Shown here one piece after another: positions 47,266-58,471 of a DNA stretch of 64,000 nucleotides (positions are counted from its first letter, which is position 1; the number at the start of each line of letters is the position of its first letter). A program made the translations under genes and the position numbers. Where the stretch lies: the NCBI GenBank assembly GCA_020736575.1, contig JAGPYM010000008.1, positions 1,162,001-1,226,000 of the forward strand. The letters run 5' to 3'. A model generated the notes under the pieces. The model was given only the letters and a program-made list of their open reading frames with translations. It was not told where the DNA came from and searched no databases. The stretch is from Thelonectria olida (lineage: Eukaryota; Ascomycota; Sordariomycetes; Hypocreales; Nectriaceae).

Positions 47266-49294
47266 GAGGCGTTCGAAATAGCCAAGAACAAACAAAGTGA
47301 GCAGGAACGACTCGAGAAGGACCCGGCATCAGTCGAGTGGCTTGTAGAATATTTCCATGGATCCATTGAGGGGTCCACTGGCAAGTCTCGACTACTCATC
47401 AGATTGTGTGCAACAAGGAAGAGTGACTGCATTGACGCAAGGCTCGAAACATGTTACAAGAAACAAGCCAATATTTCTGACTTCTCGAAACCGCCCCGGA
47501 ACTCGAGCCCTTGGGCCAGAAGTGTCAGGGTACGTACTTGGTAGCAAACATTCCATGGACTGGAACTTCCCACGCCCCAAGTGCCGGGCGACAAGGGTGG
47601 CGGCTGAATCATTATCTTTTGGCTAACCTAGCGATCAAGGCCCCAATTGGCGGCTACCCTTGTAGTTGTAGTGCAACCACCAGTCAGCCGCGGGGCCCTT
47701 TGTTGCCAGAAGCCCAGAGAGGTCCGTGGATTCGATATAGAACTTAGGAAGCGGAAAGGGGGCGTACAATGGCGAGGATGGGAGGACTCGGCAGGTAAAC
47801 GAACGAAACGAGGTCATGTATTGCGTCGTTTCCAGAAGGGGGTTGCATTTCTGACGGTACGTGTAGCATGACTGCAGATAGCGAGGCATCTGCAGGCACC
47901 AACAGGTCCCGCGTGGCTGGACATTGCGTGTTTCTAAGCGGGCAAAGTCTTCGGTGATGAAAGCAATGAGTCTTCGGTGGAGCGATTCTATGTCAAAAGA
48001 TGGAGGAGAAGAGATGGTTGGTCTGAAGGTGTCTCAAGGGGAAGAGCAACTCGTGTTCTCTGCCTAAGCTGCCTGGGGCACCGCGACATGTGGATAGATT
48101 CCTAACTCTTCAAGTTGCCGCGCAGCCAATAGAAGGCACGATGGAGGGATTCGGAAAGAGCATACCCCGTATACACCACCACACGAAGTGCGGGCATGCA
48201 CGGCAGGTAGAGCATCGTAATACCGTCCCGTCTTTGAATTTAGGGACCTTGGGAAGGCACGGATGGAAGGCATCTGGTTCCATTTTGATGGCACTTTTTC
48301 AGTTCCATTACTCAAGTTGTACGGGCGAACCACCTAGACTGTCCAATCCGCTGTAACTACGGTAGGTACCACCTCACTTGCCTTGCGTCCAAGGTTACCT
48401 ACCCGCAGCAGGCGGCCCCCATCCATAGCCAGTTCCCGTTTTCGCAACAACCGAAACTACGTCAGAACCCTTGTTGGCGCAATTGTGACCGCTCCCTTCA
48501 ACCACCAAGAAACTGGGATTTCTCAGGGTCCTGCATTCCAATCCATTGGCACAATTCATCGCCGCAACAATGTCGCCGAGGTTGCCGCCTTGTCGCGGAG
48601 TGGCTTTGATTTGGAGGTTCACGAAATCTACACGGCCGGATACGACGTACGGAGCAGGCATTGTTTGGTTGTTGAACTTATTGCGGTGGTTGTCGTTGCA
48701 AAACGTCCATCTCCTGCGTCTAAAGACTCCCGGCTGGATGAGCATCCGTCAATGAACCTGTCCCGCGCCATCAGCGAACCCTCCCCGCGGCGGGCACTAC
48801 TTCCATCCGCCACCATGTCATTTCAACATCCATGCACCGAACCATTCCATTTCTTCCCTTCTCTCGATTCGACATTATCGAAGAATCCACGGTTCCCTCC
48901 TCCACCTTCCCACTTCCTGAGCCGTCCACTCGGATGTCTGAATCGGTCGGTGCTCCATGGTCAGTGGCTTTCCGGTCTGTGACCCCCCCCGTCAGCCTTG
49001 CTGCAGGTCACCCTTAGCTCTTCTGGCGCAGTCCAATCGAGGTGACTCTTCACGCCGAACCCAGTGGAAGGATGGAATGATGTCTTGCACACCCACCACC
49101 AAATTCTCACTCATTCTTCCCAAGGAACCCTATCCCATGCATACTTGGGTACTTGACGCACCTGCGGTATGCTCACCTTGTGTACGTGTACTCCCAGGAC
49201 CCTCGGAGACGGAGACAGAGATTATCTGCTACACACAGTGATGAGAAGGTACATACTGAGGTAGGTACACAACCGGGCCTGCCTTGTACCTCTT

Positions 49295-49309
49295 CCCCCC
49301 CCCCCCCCC
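49295..49309. repeat. Homopolymer run of 15 C
   Basis: Fifteen consecutive C on the plus strand in gene-poor DNA. The length may be affected by sequencing error. Confidence 0.8.
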
Positions 49310-50196
49310 AAGGTCCCTACCCTCCACAGGATGTTCCCGTTCCAGGGGCTGCCGGTACGTGTACCCAGACCGGACCAGCACTTCACACTTCAACCACACA
49401 GGCCATGCTGCGCCTTGACATGCTTCCCGTCGTCATTTGGCGATGGAAACCTTCCGGGACGCCATGGGACAGGATGGCTCTGAGAATGGCACAGGGAACG
49501 CACAGGGCACAGGACACCAAAGGACACACCAAGGACACAAGGCCCCAAACACACCCCAAACCCCCAGGACTCCCAAGGCATCTTTTCGTCTTCCGCCCAG
49601 ATGTGGGCCCTGCGCCATCACCTACTTGCATTAGACGCGCCCCAGCCTTAGTCAACTGACAGGACAGTCAGACTGAACTGCGGCTATCTCTCTCTCGCGC
49701 GCTCTTACTGGCGTCTCTACCCTCACTGATGCCTTAATCCTCGCCCGGGGAGGGTCTCCAACATGTCCGGGGAGTGGGAGGGGGTGTGGTCTTCTTCCAA
49801 AGTCCATTGAATGGGGTGTGCCAGTTGAGTCGAAGCCGCTCCTCCAGGCTACAAGCCGGAACTATAAGGCTGCGATGCCTCGTCCGCCTCTATCTCATCT
49901 TCTTCTACTCACAGAACTTCACATCTTCATAAAGCGCACATCTTCGACACCTTCCTGCCTCTTCTCTCACACTCCTAGTTCATTGCGCCTCGACACAAAC
50001 TATCTAGTTCCCTCATCCATCTTCGCCAACAACGCTTCCGCTTCACCTTCAGCTATTTAAGTCTAGACGACTCCCACCCAACATCAACTCAAACCAACAT
50101 CGACCCAACACGCCAGGCATCTCATTTTAACCACCTTCTCGACATCATATCCGCCTCAATCAACGCCAGGCCAACTTCTGACCCATCTCCGCCATC

Positions 50197-50415
50197 ATGT
50201 GTTATCAACTAGTTGAGCTCTACTCAGCTTGCCGCTGCCTCTACTACCAGCACGCCGTTGACCGATGTGCATCATACGGTCGCCACGAAATCCAGCAGCG
50301 AGTCATCTATGTTGGGTACGCCTGCAGCCTACACTCGAGCTACTCTGCTCAGTGTGCGCCGGACCACAGCTACTCAGACTCTGGGTACTGCAGCGGCCAG
50401 TCATACTACCAATGA
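50197..50415 (+). CDS. Small conserved Cys-rich protein (72 aa), function unknown
   Basis: A 72-codon frame starting MCYQLVELYSACRCLYYQHA and ending SDSGYCSGQSYYQ. Seven cysteines lie at 2, 12, 14, 24, 43, 53 and 65, with a C-x-C and a central VIYVGYACSLHSS. I recall small ascomycete proteins with the same plan: MCYQ start, Y/C-rich first third, V-GY-C core, SDSGY tail. The spacing of Cys and His suggests metal binding or a small zinc-ribbon-like fold, but this is inference. There is no signal peptide, so it is probably intracellular. A C/T-rich leader of 200-300 bases precedes it and no intron is needed. Its length makes it easy to miss in annotation. An overlapping longer frame at 50213-50596 has no such features. 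Confidence 0.68.
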   Translation: MCYQLVELYSACRCLYYQHAVDRCASYGRHEIQQRVIYVGYACSLHSSYSAQCAPDHSYSDSGYCSGQSYYQ

Positions 50416-53400
50416 AACATCATGTCTTCGGCAGTTAGTCGCCAATCGTGGCACTCTTCTCGGCTTGTGCCCTTTGGATTTAGGGATTGGATCATCTATC
50501 TCTGGTCCTCATATCCGTCACGACTCTCCGCATTGCTCATGGCCCAATGCCATTGGAACTATCCAGGGACGCTCTGACGGCAAACTGGGCTTATAGGCAG
50601 CCCCATCTTCTCCCTCATCTTCTTCATCCTTCACCTCTCACGAGCAGGTATTCTGGCCTACTCCGATTCCTCGCCATGAGACACGCACGACGCTACCGAA
50701 GACACGAGAATGAGATTACGGTCTTTACGCGAATGATATGACAACGAAACGTCTCTCCTCACCAAACGATCAACGAAGCACGCCTCTTACTTCCAAGATG
50801 TCTCGCGCAAGAGACATACTCACTCCACCATACGTTTCTCCTATCCAATTCGCACGACTTTGGGCTTCTCTTTCTATTTTCTTTCTATTTTCTTTTCAAT
50901 CTCTACATTCTGGCTCGGCATTTCTACCTCTAGAGCACTCTCATCTGAACATTTTGCATAGCGTGGGACGGGTCATGGGTCAATGGGACTTCGGAAAACA
51001 AGCGATACAGCTATTATACGCCGGGAGATGAGCATCGGTTTACATTCTCACAAGCTCACGGATTGCCTCACGGCGTTTTCATCTGTTCTGGAAATTTGAG
51101 TATGGGCTTAGTGTTGGGGACGGGGGGCTTTGGCCGGACAATGGCCCCCTGCCCCAACCATTTTACTTGTTTCTCTTTTTTGTCTTTTTTTTTCTTCACA
51201 GATACGTCATTGATGATGAGGTATGCTGTCTTCACTAGGGACTTTGTGGGTATATACCAGGCGTTGGGATGGAATTGGATAATATTCTGTGCATCGCCTT
51301 TCGGAGGCGTGCATGGGCAGATGGAAGGGGCGACACATACACTGGATGGATCACTCGCCTCTTGACAGAAGGCTCTTTGTTGTTATTTGCGATTTTTTCT
51401 TTTCTTTTTTGTTTTTCATTTTTTTCTTTCTTTCTCAGCATTCCTCTCACTCCTACTTTTCACTTAGAAAGATGTACTATCAACGGCGCATGGACTGTGC
51501 AGGCAGCAGTCGGCCCTGTCAATGGACGATGGGGCCATTCTGAGCAACAAGGCAATAGACAGACAGCAGGACCGGGGCACTGGATGCTCCCAAAAGACTG
51601 AAATAGAAACATGAAGTTTTCCTGCCATCGCTCCTTCCTTCCTCCTCCCTCGTGTAGATTAATTGAAACAGTCTTCGGAGATTTGGCGATCTCTGCAGGA
51701 CGAGTGATTGACTTAAGGATCGAGGCGAAGCTGTTCGCGATGGTCCCTCATTGGAGTGGGCCAAGCCGACCGCTGTCAAGCCTGTCATGTCCGACGTCGT
51801 CCATGTCCATCCTCTGGCACGTGGACGCCGCCTCTTGTCCGAAACCATTCATACGTGTAATTTACCGTCTGATTAAGTGGTGTTTTGGTGGGGGCTGCCT
51901 TGACCCTTCCCCAATTGGCGTGCGAGTGCGACTGCAACCATGGATGGACGAGTTAAATTTGGATCAATAGATGCAACACCTGGTGCACCTCGATTTTTTT
52001 TGAGACAAGACAGAATTCCTTCCTTGCCCTTGCAATGGCTTTGCAACTATCGATTTTTGGCTCCTAATTGAGGTATTGAGGAGGCCTCATCTGACAAGCG
52101 CGCCAGCGTCAGTGGGCGGACTTGCAAGGCAGACTGAAGAAACTGACAGCCAGCCAGCCCCCACTCCCGTCGCCGAGTGGAAGGGGAATCCACAGCCTTG
52201 CAGCGAAACAAGACCAAAGAAAACAAGCAAACCCCAGGAAAGGGAGAATAGTGTCGTCTCGGGCCCTAGTGTCGGTGAGTTTTGGGAAAGGTCAGAACCT
52301 TGAAAGAGGGCGAAACTGCAAAACTGCAGCTCGATGCTATTAATAGGAAGGAAGGGCTGGCTCCAGCTTGCCCGATCCGGCCAAGTGAAGCGCGGTGGTG
52401 AAGGGTGCGGAACCGTTGTGCCGGGCCGGGGAGGGAGGGCACGAAACAAGACAGACGCGGGCGGTGCTAGGGTTAGCCGCGAGTGACGCGGTGCAGAGGG
52501 AGGGGGGCGGGGTGGTGTGAGTGTGTGTGACGGGCGACATGTGAGGTCACGGATTTATTTGGAGGAGTGGCCTTGTTCCGCGTGGGGTGACGATCGGGAC
52601 AAGGGGATAATGGTGTGCTCTTTTTTTCCCTTTTGGCGCAATGAAACGGCCCCAGAACCACGGGATGGTAGGGATCTCGGGGGAAATGGTATTTTGATGC
52701 CAAGGCTCAAGGGGAAGGGATTTACACGGAGGGATGTCGTGAGCATGAGCCAACCCAACACGGAGGTGTAACTTCACCACACCTCCGGCACAACAAGCAT
52801 TTGCATGTCTCGGGAAGCCTGCGCACGCCCATTGGTTCAGCGGGAGGGCTGCAGGATTCCTTTCTCGGCCGGACAGTGATGTGCAGTAAGCGCAACGCAA
52901 CGTTGGCGGTAGTTGTTGCCTCGGTCGCGGCAAAACAAAAGAGGACACTCACTGCGCCTGGGCGTTCATGGCCTTTCGGTTCCATAGTGTTTGATGTGCG
53001 CCGCGCCAATGCAATGGCTGATGTAAGCCGCAGGGTCTAGGAACTCGCGTCTATGTCGGCGAAAGAAGAAGCTGCTTACGGTGGCGACATGGTTATTGTT
53101 CGGCTCGCAGGTGGATTCAAGGCGTTTTTTGGTCTTTGTTTGTTTCAAAGGTGAAGAATGCAAGGTTGATATGTTTGATCGATTAGGTAAGGTAGTTGGT
53201 TCCCTTGCGACGATCTTGAGGCGGCCGCTCGCTTGGGAACTAATAGGTATGTAAGATGAAGCAGAGAGGAACCAAGGCACCGAGCATGCAAGATGAGGCC
53301 TCATGATCATCAACTCCAAGGGAAAACATGCTGATGAGTTTTTTTCCTTTTCTTTATTGCACTCTCGGCGCCTTGAAACCCAGAGTAAGGTATTCTAAAA

Positions 53401-53869
53401 TGTAGATGTGATTCCTGATACTGCCCATCCAATTTGTCTAGATCTGGTTCAGTTCATTCTACATGTGGGGTAGGTGTTAATGATGTAATAAGTTAATAAC
53501 TACTGAGGCAGGTGCGAGTCAGACGTCGCAAGACATTTCCAGCTTTGGCGCAATTGAAGTTGGTTTGGAAAGAACCTCCCTGTGCGTTCCTTTTCAATGC
53601 CGGGTGCGCGTGATAGTGGCATTGACGCGGGCGCCTTCCCATTCGTCCAAACCCAGCCGTGCCTAAACAGTCTCTCTACGGCCTCTGGCACGTGGATCAA
53701 CTCCTCCAACTTCACATCACCATCTCAATGTCCTCTCTATCTCCTCCCTATCATCCGCTCCTCGACCTACCTAACAGCCATCTCCTGCCGTGAATCACCA
53801 CTTAGCGTACTCATCTCCCAATAACGCTCGCCCCGCTCCCTTTTCTCTTGCTCTCTTGACATTGCCCTC
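50416..53869. other. Intergenic region, 3.5 kb
   Basis: No gene recognised. It includes pyrimidine-rich tracts (about 51165-51200 and 51375-51435) and, at the right end, the C/T-rich leader of the MFS gene. A short upstream frame (ATG 53597, TAA 53822-53824) lies in the same reading frame as the MFS gene and ends 45 bases before its ATG, so it could act as an upstream ORF. Confidence 0.45.
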
Positions 53870-56800
53870 ATGCTGTATGGCCAGTTCCATCGATCCTTGA
53901 CAGAGACGGATGTTCTTCCACTTGCCGTTTCACCCATCGCTTTAAGGCCTTCTCTTCTTCGAGCCTACTCAGCCAAGACTCTTCCTGCTCTCACTACAGG
54001 CTCACCTCCTGAAAATCCTGTCACCAAGAAACCCAGCTCGCTTCGTTACGTTCCTGGGGACACGAGGAAAGAAACATCGAACATGTTTTCCACCCTCTTC
54101 AGTCACACCCAGGCCCATCGGCCCGAGGGGATAGAGATGGTGGCTGGGGACTTCGATATCACTCCGCCATCAAGTAACCGTCCCTCTCTTGAGATATCTT
54201 GCAATAACGATGAGGTCCCTGGTACGACGAAGAAACCATCTACAATTCCAGTTACGGACTCCCGAAAAGTTCTGCTCAAGACATCCGGGAGTTACCCAAA
54301 GATGGAGAAGAAGGGTGTTTCAACACCGCCCATTCAGAGGCCAACTGTCTCGACAAAGATGGCGTGCTAGAAGGCCCATATGGAGAGACCGAGAGACAGC
54401 AATGAGTTACCGAAATCCGGTATACTTTCTCCGGCCTTGTGTGCGCCTTCATCTCCCAACGAGTTGGTCGATAGCGAAGACGCTGCTCTGCCATGTTCGT
54501 CTTCTCTTGGCATCACCGAACTTGGTTGCAAGAGAAAGACGAATGATATGCATGGGCGAGAACCCCATTTATGGCCACAAATCATCGGACCCATTCCAAA
54601 GCATTCTGGTCATCGACTGTCGACAAACGGACCGTTACGCACTCAGTCTCTCCCCACGGGCGTCACCAGACGCGAGACATGCGACCTTTTTGAGAAAAGA
54701 CAACGAGCCAAATCAGAGCAAAGAGAAAAGATATCGAGTCATGTCTCGGTTGCATCATGCACTAAGTCCTCTCCGGAAGAACCACCGAGGCGTCACACAT
54801 TTCCACCATCTACTAATCCAGTCGAACCCAAGCATTCGAACGACGTCGGTTTCATACAGAAAGCACAAAATGCGGCTACCCCCACGTCCGACAAAAATCA
54901 TGGGAGTACTCATGAGCTCGCTCTTGAAGGCCCTATTATTGGAGCAAAGAGTGGCTACGAAGGTGACTCTTCTCCGACTCGATCATCCCTGGAGACGCCC
55001 AATACAATGCCTCAAGCAAGTTCTCGCTTTCTCCAATCAACTACGAATGGGACGTCTGAAAAAGATCAGTTCACAATAGATGTTACGTCGAGTCCTGATA
55101 GCGCTTGTGCTACGTCTAGACCAGAGGCAAGATATTCAGAAGTTGGCATGGGCATCTCACAGAAGGTCAATTTATACCGTCGTCATTCCGTGAACTCTGT
55201 GCTCGATTATGTGCGCGCAACCCAGTGGTTCCAAGGGCTTCCTCGGACACCGGAATCCCATCAAGCTCCAGAGACTGAGGTTTCAGATCAACCACAACCA
55301 TTAAAGAAGCCAACGCAAAGCGATCGCCGGCTTTCAGAATCAACTCCTCTGGAAAATGAGACTCGTTCCTCGAAGAGCAGCTTGTCATAGTTTGGCAAGC
55401 TTGACCCATTGATGGATGGAATATCTTTCACGCGGGCTGTAAAGGACTTGCAGAGGCTTATGAATGAATCAATTGCTCCCGCAGCTCAGGTAATTGCCCA
55501 CCCTGGAACTCAGAACGGTGTCCAGTTCAACCAGCCATCCATCAATCTACAATCGCGTCGTCAGAATGCAACATATTTCGATGTGGCCAAGTCAAAATCT
55601 TCATATAATGAACGGCCAAGCGATCGTGAGAGTGCTTTCAATAGCCCTAAGGATGGTCCAGATAGGCTGTTTGCACCAGTCCGGCCAACATACACACATG
55701 CTGCAACCTATGCTGATACTACTAAGCGCCCTCGGTTGTCTGAAATTGTCGAAACCTATTCTGCGCATTCCGATGGTCTCCGAACCAGAACTCATCACCC
55801 TCAATTACGCCGTCCATCTCAGGCTATGGAACAGATGATGTCACAAGTTCCTGATCAGAAGTTGTCCAACTTCAGTTCATTCACTGGGGACAAAGGCTTA
55901 CAAAAGCGGCCAGTGGCTCCCCAAGGAACGCACAGTGGTCGGAGCACACCAGGAGAAGAGACAGTGCCTGAGCAGAACAATGCAGGCCGGAAGATGCACT
56001 CTGAACGTGGCATCAGTTTGCGTCGCAGGTCCCATGTCAGCCTACGAAACGTTCAAGGGTTCAGTCTTCCCAAATCTCACAAACGGCAGCCAATTGCCAG
56101 AGATTGGTCGCCCGCCCGCAAGAAATTCGTCGCAGCAGTGGCCTGTCTAAGTACAGCATTGATCGGAATGCTGTTGGGCATATATACTGGTCTCGTTCCT
56201 TCGATCCAGTATTATATTGTTGACCAGTCTCATTTTGCCGTCCATGGAAACACAGGTTGCTTTCTTGGCTTAGCATTGCCCACTTTCTTTCTTTGGCCGT
56301 TGCCCCTCCTCCATGGCCGAAAGCCGTACATCATGGGAAGCTTGACACTTGCAATGCCCCTTATGTTTCCGCAAGCGATTGCCGTCAACGCACCGAGACT
56401 AACGCATACGGCTTCCTGGAGAGCAATGTTGATTGCTTCGAGAACATTGATGGGTGGCTCTCTCGGATTCGCTAGCATGAACTTTCACTCAATATTGACC
56501 GATCTGTTCGGGTCGTCTTTGATGAGTGAGTGTCCACACCAAGAAGTTGTTGACCAATTTGACGCCAGACGGCATGGAGGCGGAATGGGTGTGTGGCTCG
56601 GCATCTGGACCTGGTGCTGGGTTGGTTCTCTCGGAATCGGCTTCCTCATCGGAGCTGGAATCATCGACAAACATCCCCCTATCTGGGGCTTTTATATCAG
56701 TATCATGCTAATTGCCGTGGTGCTTCTTCTCAACGTAGCCTGCCCAGAGGCTCGTCGATCTGCTTACCGGCGATCAGTTGCTGAAGTCAGAACCGGAACA

Positions 56801-58165
56801 AACATCTCGCGGCGTCTTGCTCGTGGAGAGATCATGATGCACCGAGTCAAGACAGGACCGAAATGGTGGGGTGAGGAGGTGTATCATGGAGTACTTCTCT
56901 CCATGGAAATGCTCCGTCAACCTGGCTTCGCTGTTTTGGCCCTATATGTGGCTTGGATCTACGCCCAGGTCGTGCTCACCATCATCTTGCTCGGTTCTTT
57001 GGCTTCCCGATTCTATCACCTAAGGTCCCCTTACGTTGGCCTTCACGTCGCCGCCATAACTCTGGGGGCTTTCTTAGCCATTCCCTTTCAGAAAGCGAAC
57101 CTCTTCTCCAGATCTCGAAATTCCCAACTCAACCTCAATCGGCTGACTCTTGACCAGAAGGTTGGGTGGTCATCGCACCTTGTTCGACGGGCCATTTTCA
57201 CAATTACGCTGCCACTGGCGGCCTCCAGCTACGCTGCCGTTTCGTCTGGCCCACCACTCAGTATTGCGGCCCCGACAGTCTTTGCCTTGTGCATCGGATT
57301 TCTCTCTTGTCTGGCAATTTCAGAATGCAGCGGCCTGATCATGGAGACCTTTGACACTTCAGATCTCTCCCCGGGGATGGTCGGTCGGCAACGAGATGAG
57401 GCTGGGCAAAGCCAAAAGAAGACGAACTACTCCTCCTTTCCACGCGCAACATCGGGTTTTGCCATCATACATGCTCTAGCATTCATCCTCGCAGCGTGTG
57501 CAACCGCCGCCGGCGGGCATATGACCCGCAATCTTGGTCAACGTGTGGCCTCGGGTGTCGTTGCTGCCATTTTGTTCGGCTTGACGATGTTGCTGTTGCT
57601 AATTCTTGTTCGTTTCAAGCATGTGCCCATTATTCCTCGTTCGAAGTCAGCTGAAATGGATCGATTGACTCAAATTCGCCGAAAGTCAACACAACGTCGA
57701 GCATCAATGCCATACGACTTGCGAGCCTTGATAGAGGAAGATCTCGCATGGCGCCCTGCCATGATTGGGAACCCCATTGGCAAGACTCGCCGTATGAATG
57801 TCCTAGAGCTTGGGCGCATGACTCGCTGGGAGGATATTCGGAGAAAGAACAAGCTCATTGATGAAGGTGCTCATCTGAAATGTGCGACTTTGGATCAGGG
57901 TCTGGACGCGTTGGATGCTGCTTTAGAGGATCACATGGAAGAACTGCGAAGGTCTCAAGGCTTGTTCACCATGGGCAGTGGAAAGGGCAAACACGGCGAT
58001 CGACACCATCGTAGCGATCGGAGTAGCGACAAAACGCCCGACGTTGAACTCGAGTTCCTGGACTTTGGAACGCCAGGTGGCCACTCTCAGCATCGGCAGT
58101 TCGCAGGTCGAAGAGAAGGCATCAGGGGTCAAACGCTCACAGAGGAGATGAAAATGAGCCGGTAG
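53870..58165 (+). CDS. MFS-domain membrane protein with two in-frame TAG codons (AMD1-like; probable A-to-I edited gene)
   Basis: One reading frame of 1432 codons is interrupted only by TAG at codon 167 (54368-54370) and codon 507 (55388-55390). The three open parts (53870-54367, 54371-55387, 55391-58165) share the same frame. Codons 1 to about 745 form a Ser/Pro-rich, basic, disordered cytosolic region. From about 750 to 1255 I count 12 hydrophobic helices, for example KFVAAVACLSTALIGMLLGI, WLGIWTWCWVGSLGIGFLIG, FAVLALYVAWIYAQVVLTII and SGVVAAILFGLTMLLLLILV, an MFS fold. The tail of about 170 residues is charged. No intron with usable donor, acceptor and phase spans either TAG. If both are edited to TGG (Trp) a protein of 1431 aa results. 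Unedited mRNA gives only 166 residues. A routine gene model would start at ATG 55412 (917 aa). Editing is inferred. Rivals are pseudogenisation, readthrough or an internal start. The transported substrate is unknown. Confidence 0.75.
54368..54370 (+). other. In-frame TAG 1 of the MFS gene (codon 167)
   Basis: Context TGC TAG AAG, and the next in-frame ATG is at 54380. The A (54369) follows a U and precedes a G. A small hairpin is possible, ATGGC (54359-54363) with GCC plus AT (54374-54376, 54378-54379; C54377 bulged), leaving a 10-nt loop that contains the TAG. It is much weaker than the hairpin at TAG 2. Confidence 0.6.
55379..55401 (+). promoter_or_regulatory. RNA hairpin presenting in-frame TAG 2 (codon 507) in a 7-nt loop
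   Basis: AGCTTGTC (55379-55386) pairs with GGCAAGCT (55394-55401): eight base pairs, one of them U-G. The loop ATAGTTT (55387-55393) holds the TAG at 55388-55390. The A at 55389 is the third loop base and follows a U. A tRNA anticodon loop also has seven bases, with U33 before position 34, the site deaminated to inosine. The fit to a mimic of that substrate is exact in loop size, position and neighbouring U. Function is inferred. Confidence 0.7.
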
Positions 58166-58471
58166 CTGGGCCAAGTAACCAGAAAAGGGACTAATATGTA
58201 AGGAGCAGAGATCAGGATACGGTGTGAGACATGGAACGTGCAAGATAAACCTATGACAATTGCGATAGAATACAAGAATGCTTCATTTTTCATCCCTGCA
58301 ACGGGGTATCCAGTCTATGCTGTTCCTCCATTACAAATCCCTGAATACATGAATATTGTACAGAGCGTGTTTTTGTAAATGCATAAATGCCAAAGAAAAT
58401 CAAAGAAGGTGGCTGAATATATATAAAAACGATTGATATCATGACTTCTTAGGAAGAAAACAATTCTCCTC
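58166..58471. other. Convergent 3' flanks
   Basis: AT-rich 306 bases between the MFS gene (+) and the CFEM-like gene (-), with poly(A)-signal-like A-rich stretches on both strands. No gene. Confidence 0.5.

Larger units (their letters stand above)
43097..50196. other. Gene-poor intergenic region, 7.1 kb
   Basis: The longest gene-free stretch in the window. The open frames (up to about 200 codons, for example 48383-48982 on plus) have no recognised domain and no splice-linked continuation that I can find. It contains a 5 x 12-bp minisatellite (47206-47265), a 3 x 7-bp repeat (46233-46253) and a 15-C run (49295-49309). The right end from about 49860 is C/T-rich and looks like the leader of the small Cys-rich gene. 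Long noncoding RNAs cannot be excluded. Confidence 0.45.

Noticed and set aside
47104..47329. Minus-strand frames encoding repeated PINV or NKRP units
   Set aside because: The repeats come from the 12-bp minisatellite being open in two frames. There is no supporting start, domain or conservation.
48383..48982. 199-codon plus-strand frame in the gene-poor region
   Set aside because: No family, no leader or splice context, and an Arg/Pro/Ser-rich composition expected from C-rich noncoding DNA.
53597..53824. Open frame upstream of the MFS gene in the same reading frame, ending in TAA
   Set aside because: Unlike the two TAGs, TAA cannot become sense by changing a single A. The sequence is leader-like and C/T-rich. 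I treat it as a possible upstream ORF, not as part of the protein.
54315..54370. A possible intron (GTGTTT...GCTAG) that would remove TAG 1
   Set aside because: The donor is poor, and the 56-nt length would shift the frame, whereas the frame is identical on both sides without splicing.
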